Shown here: piece after piece, positions 26,439-36,033 of the stretch | How positions within the stretch are numbered: position 1 is the first letter of the stretch | Layout of the letters: every line of letters begins with the position of its first letter | Position numbers and translations under genes: made by a program | Notes under the pieces: model-generated | Database searches by the model: none | The model's input: the letters and a program-made list of their open reading frames with translations, nothing else | What the model was told of the DNA's origin: nothing | Assembly: GCA_022426155.1 (NCBI GenBank) | Contig: JAKMEE010000047.1 | Location: forward strand, 88,491 to 152,490 | Reading direction: 5' to 3' | Length of the DNA: 64,000 bases | From: Candidatus Poseidonia sp. | GTDB taxonomy: Archaea; Thermoplasmatota; Poseidoniia; Poseidoniales; Poseidoniaceae

Positions 26439-27230
26439 ATGTTGGGATTAGAAGGAAAAATTGCATTCGTGTTTGGCGTTGCCAGTGAAGACTCGATTGC
26501 ATGGGCGATTTGCCAACAATTAGCAGGGGCTGGCGTGACCCTCTATCTGGGCTATCAGAAGCGATTTATGAGCCGAGTTTTCCAATTAAAAGACCAATTG
26601 CCAGCCATCGGGGGGTTCTATCCATTGGACGTGGCCAGCGATGAGGCTACAAAGGAATTCTTCGATGCCTTTGCCAAGGATCACCCAGGGAAGAAAGCTG
26701 ATATTCTGATTCACGCAATCGGCTTCGCTCCACGTTCATGTTTTGACCGCCCGATCTTGTTCGTCGAAGACAGCGATATCAACACAGCCATGACCATTTC
26801 AGCCAATTCTCTTCAACGATGTTTGAAGCATGCATTGCCCTACCTCAATCCGGGCTCATCAACGGTCACATTGACCTACGCAGCCTCGAATCGTTATGTT
26901 CCAAATTATGGAATTATGTCGATGGCCAAAGCCGCTCTTGAGTGTTGGACACGGGAATTAGCATGTCATCTTGGTCCGGAAGGGCATCGAATTAATGCGA
27001 TATCCTCGGGGCCAATCCGAACCATTGCAGCGGGGGGGATTCCTGGATTTGACAGGATTCTCGATCACGTAGAAGCAAATGCCCCTCTTCGTCGTAATGT
27101 AAGCCAACAGGATGTCGCTGGCGCTACTCTTTGGCTTTCTAGCCCCCTTTCTGGAGGCGTTACGGGCCAATGCATCTACGTGGATGCTGGATATTCGATT
27201 ACGATGGTGCCAGAGAGCATCATGAACTGA
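26439..27230 (+). CDS. fabI: FabI-type enoyl-ACP reductase
   Basis: About 263 residues from ATG 26439 (the GTG at 26430 is an alternative). It is an atypical short-chain dehydrogenase of the FabI group. GLEGKIAFVFGVASEDSIAW matches the FabI nucleotide-binding loop with SIAW. The catalytic Tyr and Lys sit in NYGIMSMAK (Tyr-x6-Lys spacing unique to FabI). RTIAAGGI follows as in RTLAASGI of FabI. It reduces trans-2-enoyl carrier-bound substrates with NAD(P)H. It is the first gene of the acyl-synthase operon: the SD of the megasynthase overlaps its stop codon. In bacterial PUFA clusters this role belongs to PfaD, an FMN TIM-barrel enzyme, so FabI is a replacement. Confidence 0.92.
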   Translation: MLGLEGKIAFVFGVASEDSIAWAICQQLAGAGVTLYLGYQKRFMSRVFQLKDQLPAIGGFYPLDVASDEATKEFFDAFAKDHPGKKADILIHAIGFAPRSCFDRPILFVEDSDINTAMTISANSLQRCLKHALPYLNPGSSTVTLTYAASNRYVPNYGIMSMAKAALECWTRELACHLGPEGHRINAISSGPIRTIAAGGIPGFDRILDHVEANAPLRRNVSQQDVAGATLWLSSPLSGGVTGQCIYVDAGYSITMVPESIMN

Positions 27231-27240
27231 GGTGGCCAAC

Positions 27241-30200
27241 ATGAGCATCACAACGGAAGACGGAAAACCCTGCGAAGGATTGGAACAAGGCCCATTTGAG
27301 CCCATTGCAGTCATTGGCGTGGGCGCCATGATGCCCGATGCAAATTCAATCGATACATTTTGGCAAAACATTCTCGACCAAAAAATTAGCATCGCTCCGT
27401 TACCCGAAGGCCGTTGGCCTGGGAAGATTTCTCATTTCTGGCGCGAAGGCGAACCTGGGCAACACACTGAAGGATTCACGTATGCCAAAATCGGTGCATT
27501 GGTCAAGGGTTACGAATTCGATTGGCGCCGATGGCGTCAACCCCCGGGAACACTCCCACAGATTGACCCCTGCCAACTCTGGGCTGTTGGAGTGGCCGCA
27601 GATGCCATTGAGCATGCAGGATACGATGGCGAAGCCAAGGACATTGATCGAACCAAGACAGGCGTGGTGTTTGCTAACGCTCTTGGTGGTGAAAATCGTA
27701 ACCTTTCCAACATTCGTGTTTGGTCAGAACATACGAAACAAATCGCACTTGAACATGGCTTACCTTCTGGAAATAGTGAGGGCTTCGTCGAAACAATTCT
27801 TGAGGGAACTCCACGCATTGACGAAGATACCATGCCAGGTGAACTTGCCAATGTCGTTTCAGGCCGAGTCGCCAATCTCCTTGATCTCCAAGGCCCTAAT
27901 CACGCCATGGATGCGGCATGTGCATCTTCCATGGCTGCCGTTTTGGACGCATGTCGTTTACTGCAATTGCGCCAAGTCGATGTGATGCTTGCAGGGGCAA
28001 CCGATCGTACCATGGACCCTGCAACCTTTGCGAAATTTTCAGCCATCGGTGCTTTATCCCCTACTCATTCCTCGCCTTTCGATGCCCGAGCAAACGGGTT
28101 CGTTATGGGGGAAGGTGCTGGAGTCTTTGTGCTCAAGCGACTTCACGATGCGATAGAAGATGGCGATGAGATTTACAGTGTCATTCGAGGCATTGGAGGT
28201 TCATCTGATGGCAGAGGCAAAGGAATCACAGCGCCAAGCCAACGCGGTCAGATCCAGGCCATTGCCCGAGCTTACAGTCAGGCGGGCTATCCAGCATCAT
28301 CGGTTGAACTCGTTGAAGCCCACGGTACATCCACCAAGGTTGGAGACGCCACAGAATTATCCACCCTGTCTCGACTTTGGACAGGGGTTGAAGGAACGGG
28401 TCGGGTGGCGGTTGGTTCCATCAAGTCGCAAATCGGCCATCTCAAGGCAGCAGCAGGAATTGCAGGCATGATGAAAACCGTCATGGCACTTCATCACCGC
28501 ACTATTCCCCCAAGCGCAAATTTCGAGACGCCCAATCCGACGGTTGATTGGTCGAGCATTCCATTCTTTGTACCAACTCAAGCAATGGATTGGCCAAAGC
28601 CCACACAACACCCTCGTCGTGCAGGCGTTTCTGCCTTTGGTTTCGGCGGAACCAATTTCCACGTCGCTCTCGAGGGGTACGATCCAGAATATCACCTGCC
28701 AATGGCTGAAGCATGGTCGCAGCGTTGGTCCGCTTATTCTCAGCAGTCCGTTAGAAATATCGAGGCCCCCTCGATTTTTGACTCCACCTCCCGCCCCACT
28801 CTCACGCATGAAGAACTCAAGTCCATTGAGGGCGGAGTGCTGTTGCTCTCTGGCGCAAGCATATCTGACCTTGGAGGCCAATTGCAATCTCTCAATTTTA
28901 GTGGGCCGCTCTTTGATGAAGACCCAAGAGGCCGAAGAATCTCGGAAGCTTTCCAATCAGCCAGCGCATCGTTCGATGCGAAAGCGCCCGCTCGGATGGC
29001 CATTGTTGCCACATCGTGGGCAGATTTCCAAAAGCGTGTCGCCCTTGCCGGAAAAGCGATGGATGACCCTGAAAAATGGGGTTTTCTTCAATCTCAGGGC
29101 GTGTTGATCACCACGGAAACACCGTTGCCAGACGGTGCAAAAGTCGCTCACATGTATCCTGGCCAAGGCAGTCAATACGTTGGTATGACCAATGACCTAG
29201 TGAAACGTTTCACTGCACCAGCGGAGGTTTGGAAACAAGCCGATATCACCATGGTCGAGGTTTTGGAGGGCGAAACCCTCTCAAGTTTCGTTCTTCGTGA
29301 CTCGCTTAGCAAAGAAGAATTGTTGGAAGCAGAGCACAAACTGAAACAAACCGAATACACACAGCCTGCAATGCTCACGGCTGATTTAGCCATTGAACGG
29401 ACCTTGAATGCCTTTGGGCATGTCCCCGATATGGTTGCAGGGCATTCATTGGGTGAATATGCGGCATTGATGTCTTCGGGAATTCTCGATATGGATGGAG
29501 CCCTACGTGCTGCTGCTGCTCGTGGAACGGAAATGGGTTCGGTTGAAATTGAGGATAAAGGCCTCATGGCAAGTGTTACTGCTCCTTATGAAGCGGTTGA
29601 ATCTGTTCTTAACGCCTCGGAGGGCTACGTCATTGCTGCCAACAAAAACTCACCAAAGATGACCGTGATTGCAGGTGAAACTGACCCGGTGCGAGCAGCT
29701 ATGGCTGTCTTTGAAGAGCAAGGTTTCAACTGCGTGGAATTAGCAACTTCTCATGCATTCCATTCCAGAATCGTTGCTCCCGCTAACGAACCGCTTCGCC
29801 GGTTTTTGGAGAGTTTAGAAATCCGTTGGCCAAGTATTCCAATCACTGCAAACGTTGATGGTACATTTTATCCAATGCAAGGAGATGATTCTAAGGCCTC
29901 CATTCTTGAAAAATTAGCCCCACAAATGGCTTCCGCTGTGGAATGGACCAAGCAAATAGAATCCATGTATGAGGCTGGGGCCCGCGTCTTTGTTGAAGTC
30001 GGACCAAAACGAGCATTGACGATGTTCGCCGTTCAAATTCTGGAAGGACGACCTCACATTCCAGTGATGTCAAACCATCCAAAGCAGGGCGGTATCGCCA
30101 CCTTCTTCACTGCCTTGGGCGCACTGGCGTTGGCTGGCAGGGCGCCACAATGGCCTGCATTGAATTCTGATGCCATGAGCGAGGCCTTTCGAGCAGGCCC

Positions 30201-33200
30201 CATCGAAGCCCATCAATCACACTCGGCAACCGCCTCATCTTCCGATGAACTTGAGGCGCTTCGTATTCGAGCACGCCCGCTCCCTGGCACGGGTAGCAAT
30301 TCAGTATCTCCTGTAATCGCGTCAGGCTCAGTCGGAGACTCAACGATGGCCCAAGAACGTGCCCTTAGGGCCTATGTTGGCGACCGTATCGCCCAACACA
30401 GCGGCTACCCCGCTTCATTCTGTCACGGGAACGTCCTTCTTCGTGAAGGTCTGGGATTGAATGAATCCTCAGTGCAAGCTGTCATCGCCCGTTTGGCTCA
30501 GGAAGCCCAAACTGACTCAGAAGTGGACCCTCAAACAGCAACCACCGCTGGAGATTTGATGCGGTGGGTGAAAACTCCCCCCTCCAGCTGGTCACCTGTT
30601 ACCTCTGTCACCGCTCCCTTGCACTCATCTGGTACAACTATCAAGACAGTTGCTGCTCTTCAGAGTGGTCAACCATCCCGCCGAGATGTGGATCCATTCG
30701 TCGTCACGGGTGTTTCATTGGGTCTGCCAGGAATGGAACGGGTTTTCTCGGAAGATACTTTCGAACAATTGGTACGAGGAGACACTTGCATTTCTGAAGT
30801 ATCGGACGAATACAAACAACGATTGCTTGACAAAAACATTGTCCGCCTCATTAAGGGGCGCGATGGATCTGTCAACATGGATCAAGCGACAGTCTTCGGA
30901 GATATCCCTCAACTAGCGGGGCTCAAAGGTGCATTTGATTTGGCAGAAGAATTTGGAATCGATCCGAAGGCAATTGTGGCTTGGGATGTCTCAACACAAT
31001 TGGCCGTTGCCGCTGGATTGCTCGCATTGAGGGATGCAGGAATACCGCTCACTCCAGTCGAACAAATCGGGAAAGGCGGATTGCGCTTGATTCGTAATTG
31101 GCAGGTGCCACAAGCTCAACGTGACCGTACTGGAATTGTCTTTTCATCGTGCTTCCCAGGGTTGCAAATGGCATCCAAGCATGCCAAGACCAATGGAGAT
31201 GATGGTGAGGGTCGTTTCGACCGTCGGTACCTCTTCCAAACCCTCAACATGGGGCATTCCCAATTCGCTCAATACACCGGCATACGAGGTCCTAACACGA
31301 CCGTTAATCTGGCCTGTGCTTCTGCAACCGCAGCTTTTGGCGTTGCTGAAGATTGGCTTGAAGCAGGCCGTGTTGACCGCGTGGTTATCATCAGCGCCGA
31401 CGACGTGACGGGTGATGATTTGTGGGAATGGATCGCTGGCGGTTTTGCTGCCTCCGGTGCTGCAGCCACTGGGAATATCATTGAAGAGACTGCATTACCA
31501 TTTGATCGACGACGTAACGGACTCATTCTTGGCATGGGCGCTGCAGCCTTCGTGATTGAACGGCATTCTGAAGCAGCAGAAAGAGGCGTTCAGCCCATCG
31601 CTGAATTCCTCGGTTCAACGACTGCAAATTCCGCTTTTCATGGAACACGTTTGGATGTGGAACACGTTGGAGGAGTTGTTGACGCATTCATGGGGTCAAT
31701 GGAGAAACGATGGGGGATTGACCGCCATGCAATTGCTCCAGAGACCGTGTTCTTTTCACATGAAACATTCACTCCAGCAAGAGGCGGTTCTGCCCAGTCG
31801 GAAGTCAGGGCATTACGCGAAACATTCGGACCATCCACGGACAAGCTGGTTATTGCGAACACAAAAGGCTTCACTGGCCATCCAATGGCAGTCGGTATTG
31901 AAGACGCAAGCATGTTTTACGGCATGTTGACTGGACGAATCCCACCGATTGCAAATTGGAAGGAAAAAGATCCTGAACTTGGGAATTTGAACCTCTCCAA
32001 AGGGGGGCATTATCCAAATCTCAACTATGGTTTGAGGTTCGCAGCAGGATTTGGTTCTCAAATCGCACTTTCACTCGTACGACGTTGGCCTGTAGAAGGT
32101 GAACGCATTGATGGCGCTAAGTTGCTCGCATGGACTCGCCAACTCGCAGGGACCGACGATGTTGTGATGCGTATTTTGCAAAACAAACTCGTAGCTTATG
32201 TCAACGGTGATGACAATTTACACGGTGGTGTTCAGGGAGAGCCATGGGCCTCAACTTCCGAATGGGAAGGTAAACCTTCGCAAGTTCAGGGAGTGGTAAC
32301 GCCAAAAGAAGCCGCTCCGACGCCCCCGCCTCCTGCTCCTGAAACCCAAACGCCTCCTTCAGTTCCTGCCGTCTCTTCTGGCGATGCAACAACGGTCGCC
32401 ACAGTGATTGAAGTGGTCGTTGAGCACACGGGTTATCCTGCTGATTTTGTTGAACTGGACCAAGACCTTGAAGGGGAATTGGGCATTGATACTGTGAAAC
32501 AAGCCGAGATTATGGCAGATATTCGAGAACGGTTTTCTTTACCCATCGACGAAGATTTTGTTCTTTCAGATTATCCAACGCTGAGCCACATGATTGGTTA
32601 TATCGAACAGATGACCGGTGGGGCGCCATCCAGTTCGCCAGCACCCGCTGCTCCTGCTATTTCTGAGGTACAAACAGAGGCCGCACCCCCTTCAAGCCCT
32701 TCGCCAGTTTCTTCTGCGGCTCCATTACACGATGAAGACATGAATGCAACCGTGGTTGCTGTGGTCGTTGAACATACAGGGTATCCAGCGGATTTCATTG
32801 AATTGGACCAAGATCTCGAAGGTGAACTTGGAATTGATACGGTCAAACAAGCAGAGATTATGGCTGATATCCGTGAACGTTTCTCCCTTCCAATCGATGA
32901 CGACTTTTTGCTCTCGGATTATCCAACCCTAAATCACATGATTGGTTACATTCAGCGCATGACCAGTGGCGAGCCAGTTGCTACTCCCGCCCCAGTCCAA
33001 ATACTGCCACAGGAGGCTCCCAAGGACTCTCCCGCTCCAACATCTGTGGCCCCCAATCTATCTGTTCCAGCGATTGCAGGTCAGCATTCAGACATTGAAG
33101 CAGTGTTGATTGAAGTGGTGGTTGAACACACGGGTTATCCTGCGGATTTCATTGAAATGGACCAAGACCTCGAAGGTGAACTCGGCATCGACACCGTCAA

Positions 33201-36033
33201 ACAAGCCGAAATCATGGGCGATATCCGTGAACGATTCTCCCTGCCCTTGGACGAGGATTTTGTCTTATCCGACCATCCCACATTGAATCATTTCACGGCC
33301 TACATTCTCAAGATGACCGGCGGTGGAGAGGTGGATGTGGCAGCGGAAGTTCCAGCTGAGCCTTCATTGCCCGCAACCCAGGAGAACACCCCCTCGGTAG
33401 TTGCACAAGCCACTCGTCGATGGCAAGTTGAAGTTGAAGCTTGCCCAGGAACAAATGAACCCATGTCTCTTGAAGGCACTGTAGTCGTCACCGATGGGGG
33501 CTGGGGAGTGGCAGAAGCCTTCTGTCAAAGAATGGAGATTCGTGGATTGAATGCGGTACGCATCGGCTTTGAGAGCAACATTCGAGATCCTTCCGTCTTG
33601 GACGAGAAAGGCAGAACAGTCTACCGAGCAGATCCTGGCCAACCTGAGCATATCCAATGGGTTTGCGACCAACTAAAGGATGAATCAATCAGCGCATTGA
33701 TTCACATGGCACCGATGAAAATCGCTTCTGCTCAGTGGGACGAAGATACCAACCCATCGTCTCAAATCAATCTTGCAGCCCACGGATGGTTTTCTTTACT
33801 AAAAGCCATGAACAGCCGACTCGTCGAAGGTCGCGCTGGAATTGTGGCCTCTGTGACTGCCATGGATGGACGACACGGAAACATCGGTGAACGCTTCAAT
33901 TCCGTTCAATGTGCGGCTTCAGGTGTGACAAAATCTTACGCCTTTGAGCGGCCTGACCTACGATGCAGAGCCATTGATTTGCACCCTGATCTCATCTTTG
34001 AGGAAGCGGAAGCGGCGATGATGATTGAACGGGACCTGTTTGATCTGGGGGGCGATGTTGAAATCGGATTGGACCGTGATGGCCGACGTTGGACTTTGGT
34101 GGCTTTTGCTGAAGATTTGGTTGACGAACTCCAACCATTAACCAATGAAGATACATGGATTGTATCAGGCGGAGGCTCTGGCGTCACAGCGGCATCAGTC
34201 ATTGGTGTCGCCAAGGCGTCACCCGATGCAAAGGCTCACTTCGTTCTTCTTGGACGTTCACAGCTAATCGAGACCACTGCAACTTGGATTGATTGGAGCC
34301 CCGAACAACTCGAGAAAGAAAAAGGTGCCTTGAGACAACGCCTCATTGATGCGAGTGAGAGTGGCAAGGTGACGATGGTCGAATGGAACAATGCATGGCA
34401 GAAGTTCACGCGCAGTCGAGACGTATACATCACCATGGATTCCATTGGGCAAACAGGCAACACAGCAGCCTATGAAGCGGTTGATGTCATGGATCACGAG
34501 GCACTTTCTGAACTTGGAGAAAACTTGGGTCGCCCCATCACTGGAATTGTTCATGGTGCTGGCCTTGAAGATTCAAAATTGGTTGATGACAAATCCCACG
34601 ATGTCTTTGACCGTGTCGTACGAGTCAAGGTTGACGGATGGCGTTCACTCATGGCTGCTGTTCAGTCATCTGGACGAGACGCTCCAAAGTTCGCATGTTG
34701 TTTCACCAGTGTCGCTGGACGGTTTGGAAACGGTGGTCAAACAGATTATGCAGCAGCTAATTCAGTATTGGATGCTGAAATGGCACGCCTCACTGCAAGT
34801 TCAACGTGCCGAGCCGTTGCTATTGGCTGGACGGGGTGGCGAGATGTTGGTATGGCGACCAGAGGTTCAATCGAAGCCGTGTTCGCCGCAGCAGGAATTG
34901 CAACCCTCTCCGTTGAAGACGGAGTCTCTCTCTTTGTTGGTGAAGCATTGCAGGGTGGAAAACGAAGAGTTCTCGGATGTGGGACACTCGGTTTGATGGA
35001 TCAATTCGATGCATTCCGAGAAGCTCCTCTCAAATTGCCACCTGGTATGGCAGCCACGATTGCAGACCCCGCAAGGTTCCCCTTCGTGGACAAAGTTATC
35101 GGATTAGAGGAGAATGTTTCACTGTCAACACAGTGCACCCTTTCAGTTGCAGATCATCCGTTTTTGGCCGACCATTCCATCGAAGGAGTCCCCTATCATC
35201 CAGGCGTGATGGCACTTGAGATGTTTGCTCAAAATGCACTTTTGCTTTGCCCTGCAACCTGTCTTGCAGGGTTTGAAGATGTGACCTTTGGGCTACCGGT
35301 CAAACTCATGAAAGGTCCGATGACGGTTCGAACTGTGGCCACGGTTGCGAACACTGATGGCGATCTCACATGGGTGAAATGTTCACTTGTTTCGGACCTC
35401 ACTAATTCCAAGGGCGAAGTGTTTGGTGAACGTGAACATCATTCTGCAATGGTTCGCTTAGTTGGATCAAGTGATGATCTGAGTGCATTTCTCCAAGAAG
35501 AAGTGAATCGATTGCCCAACGTGGGCGTGCCTCCTAAAGGTGATTTGCTTCATCATCCATCGTTCATATATCTCCGTTATTTCCACGGTGCACGTTTCCA
35601 ATCACATGGCGGTGTACTACGCGGCGTAGGGGATGGAGAGATGCTTGGAATAGATGGTATTGCATTGATGCGACATCAGCTGCCTGTGACAGAACAGTTT
35701 GCCACAGAAAGCGAGGGTGAAGCGGTGCTGCTCGAAGCCTTACCAATGCTGATTGAAGCAGGTTTCCAGAATGCAGGTTTGGTGGCCATGGAATCCATGG
35801 GCTTCAGCAGCCTCCCGATTGGAATTGAATGGTCAACCATGTTACGAGTTCCAGATTCAGAAGAATATCTTCGACTCAGAAGCCTTCAAACAGATGAAGA
35901 GGAAGGGGGAGTATCGGTCCATGACGTGCTGATTGTTGGTGAAGATGATGCCCCAGTGATGGCTCTCAAAGGTTTACGCCTCAAGGCCATGGGGCAAGTC
36001 GCCGAAGATCAAAAGTTCAACCTTGAGCGATGA
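27241..36033 (+). CDS. PUFA-synthase-like iterative acyl synthase KS-AT-(ACP-like)-KS-ACP3-KR-DH
   Basis: About 2,930 residues. ATG 27241 has GAGGTGG upstream, and residue numbers here follow the track's GTG at 27232. KS1 occupies 22-450 with Cys230 (DAACASS), His364 (EAHGTST) and His403 (SQIGHLKAA). The acyltransferase at 640-960 has Ser739 (GHSLGE) and SHAFHS at His844, suggesting malonyl-CoA. A degenerate carrier-like segment at 1043-1095 ends GLNESSVQ. KS2 (1153-1625) retains Cys1362 and His1510, with His1550 in TKGFTGHPM. Three tandem carriers have GIDTVKQ with Thr1754, Thr1870 and Thr1988 at the expected Ser. The KR has GGGSGV at 2313, Ser2493 and Tyr2506. A double-hotdog dehydratase with His2648 ends the protein. 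Reduction uses FabI upstream, and the PPTase stop-start overlap follows. The product is unknown. Confidence 0.9.
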   Translation: MSITTEDGKPCEGLEQGPFEPIAVIGVGAMMPDANSIDTFWQNILDQKISIAPLPEGRWPGKISHFWREGEPGQHTEGFTYAKIGALVKGYEFDWRRWRQPPGTLPQIDPCQLWAVGVAADAIEHAGYDGEAKDIDRTKTGVVFANALGGENRNLSNIRVWSEHTKQIALEHGLPSGNSEGFVETILEGTPRIDEDTMPGELANVVSGRVANLLDLQGPNHAMDAACASSMAAVLDACRLLQLRQVDVMLAGATDRTMDPATFAKFSAIGALSPTHSSPFDARANGFVMGEGAGVFVLKRLHDAIEDGDEIYSVIRGIGGSSDGRGKGITAPSQRGQIQAIARAYSQAGYPASSVELVEAHGTSTKVGDATELSTLSRLWTGVEGTGRVAVGSIKSQIGHLKAAAGIAGMMKTVMALHHRTIPPSANFETPNPTVDWSSIPFFVPTQAMDWPKPTQHPRRAGVSAFGFGGTNFHVALEGYDPEYHLPMAEAWSQRWSAYSQQSVRNIEAPSIFDSTSRPTLTHEELKSIEGGVLLLSGASISDLGGQLQSLNFSGPLFDEDPRGRRISEAFQSASASFDAKAPARMAIVATSWADFQKRVALAGKAMDDPEKWGFLQSQGVLITTETPLPDGAKVAHMYPGQGSQYVGMTNDLVKRFTAPAEVWKQADITMVEVLEGETLSSFVLRDSLSKEELLEAEHKLKQTEYTQPAMLTADLAIERTLNAFGHVPDMVAGHSLGEYAALMSSGILDMDGALRAAAARGTEMGSVEIEDKGLMASVTAPYEAVESVLNASEGYVIAANKNSPKMTVIAGETDPVRAAMAVFEEQGFNCVELATSHAFHSRIVAPANEPLRRFLESLEIRWPSIPITANVDGTFYPMQGDDSKASILEKLAPQMASAVEWTKQIESMYEAGARVFVEVGPKRALTMFAVQILEGRPHIPVMSNHPKQGGIATFFTALGALALAGRAPQWPALNSDAMSEAFRAGPIEAHQSHSATASSSDELEALRIRARPLPGTGSNSVSPVIASGSVGDSTMAQERALRAYVGDRIAQHSGYPASFCHGNVLLREGLGLNESSVQAVIARLAQEAQTDSEVDPQTATTAGDLMRWVKTPPSSWSPVTSVTAPLHSSGTTIKTVAALQSGQPSRRDVDPFVVTGVSLGLPGMERVFSEDTFEQLVRGDTCISEVSDEYKQRLLDKNIVRLIKGRDGSVNMDQATVFGDIPQLAGLKGAFDLAEEFGIDPKAIVAWDVSTQLAVAAGLLALRDAGIPLTPVEQIGKGGLRLIRNWQVPQAQRDRTGIVFSSCFPGLQMASKHAKTNGDDGEGRFDRRYLFQTLNMGHSQFAQYTGIRGPNTTVNLACASATAAFGVAEDWLEAGRVDRVVIISADDVTGDDLWEWIAGGFAASGAAATGNIIEETALPFDRRRNGLILGMGAAAFVIERHSEAAERGVQPIAEFLGSTTANSAFHGTRLDVEHVGGVVDAFMGSMEKRWGIDRHAIAPETVFFSHETFTPARGGSAQSEVRALRETFGPSTDKLVIANTKGFTGHPMAVGIEDASMFYGMLTGRIPPIANWKEKDPELGNLNLSKGGHYPNLNYGLRFAAGFGSQIALSLVRRWPVEGERIDGAKLLAWTRQLAGTDDVVMRILQNKLVAYVNGDDNLHGGVQGEPWASTSEWEGKPSQVQGVVTPKEAAPTPPPPAPETQTPPSVPAVSSGDATTVATVIEVVVEHTGYPADFVELDQDLEGELGIDTVKQAEIMADIRERFSLPIDEDFVLSDYPTLSHMIGYIEQMTGGAPSSSPAPAAPAISEVQTEAAPPSSPSPVSSAAPLHDEDMNATVVAVVVEHTGYPADFIELDQDLEGELGIDTVKQAEIMADIRERFSLPIDDDFLLSDYPTLNHMIGYIQRMTSGEPVATPAPVQILPQEAPKDSPAPTSVAPNLSVPAIAGQHSDIEAVLIEVVVEHTGYPADFIEMDQDLEGELGIDTVKQAEIMGDIRERFSLPLDEDFVLSDHPTLNHFTAYILKMTGGGEVDVAAEVPAEPSLPATQENTPSVVAQATRRWQVEVEACPGTNEPMSLEGTVVVTDGGWGVAEAFCQRMEIRGLNAVRIGFESNIRDPSVLDEKGRTVYRADPGQPEHIQWVCDQLKDESISALIHMAPMKIASAQWDEDTNPSSQINLAAHGWFSLLKAMNSRLVEGRAGIVASVTAMDGRHGNIGERFNSVQCAASGVTKSYAFERPDLRCRAIDLHPDLIFEEAEAAMMIERDLFDLGGDVEIGLDRDGRRWTLVAFAEDLVDELQPLTNEDTWIVSGGGSGVTAASVIGVAKASPDAKAHFVLLGRSQLIETTATWIDWSPEQLEKEKGALRQRLIDASESGKVTMVEWNNAWQKFTRSRDVYITMDSIGQTGNTAAYEAVDVMDHEALSELGENLGRPITGIVHGAGLEDSKLVDDKSHDVFDRVVRVKVDGWRSLMAAVQSSGRDAPKFACCFTSVAGRFGNGGQTDYAAANSVLDAEMARLTASSTCRAVAIGWTGWRDVGMATRGSIEAVFAAAGIATLSVEDGVSLFVGEALQGGKRRVLGCGTLGLMDQFDAFREAPLKLPPGMAATIADPARFPFVDKVIGLEENVSLSTQCTLSVADHPFLADHSIEGVPYHPGVMALEMFAQNALLLCPATCLAGFEDVTFGLPVKLMKGPMTVRTVATVANTDGDLTWVKCSLVSDLTNSKGEVFGEREHHSAMVRLVGSSDDLSAFLQEEVNRLPNVGVPPKGDLLHHPSFIYLRYFHGARFQSHGGVLRGVGDGEMLGIDGIALMRHQLPVTEQFATESEGEAVLLEALPMLIEAGFQNAGLVAMESMGFSSLPIGIEWSTMLRVPDSEEYLRLRSLQTDEEEGGVSVHDVLIVGEDDAPVMALKGLRLKAMGQVAEDQKFNLER
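32392..33318 (+). repeat. Three tandem acyl-carrier domains
   Basis: Three copies of a carrier domain of about 75 residues are separated by Pro/Ala-rich linkers, repeating about every 350 bases. Each begins VVEHTGYPADF and has DLEGELGIDTVKQAEIM. The Thr codons are ACT, ACG and ACC, and the surrounding synonymous sites differ, so the copies are old and kept under protein-level selection. Confidence 0.9.

Noticed and set aside
32392-33318. Thr at the carrier site as a sequencing error
   Set aside because: Three copies use three different Thr codons, so an error is improbable.
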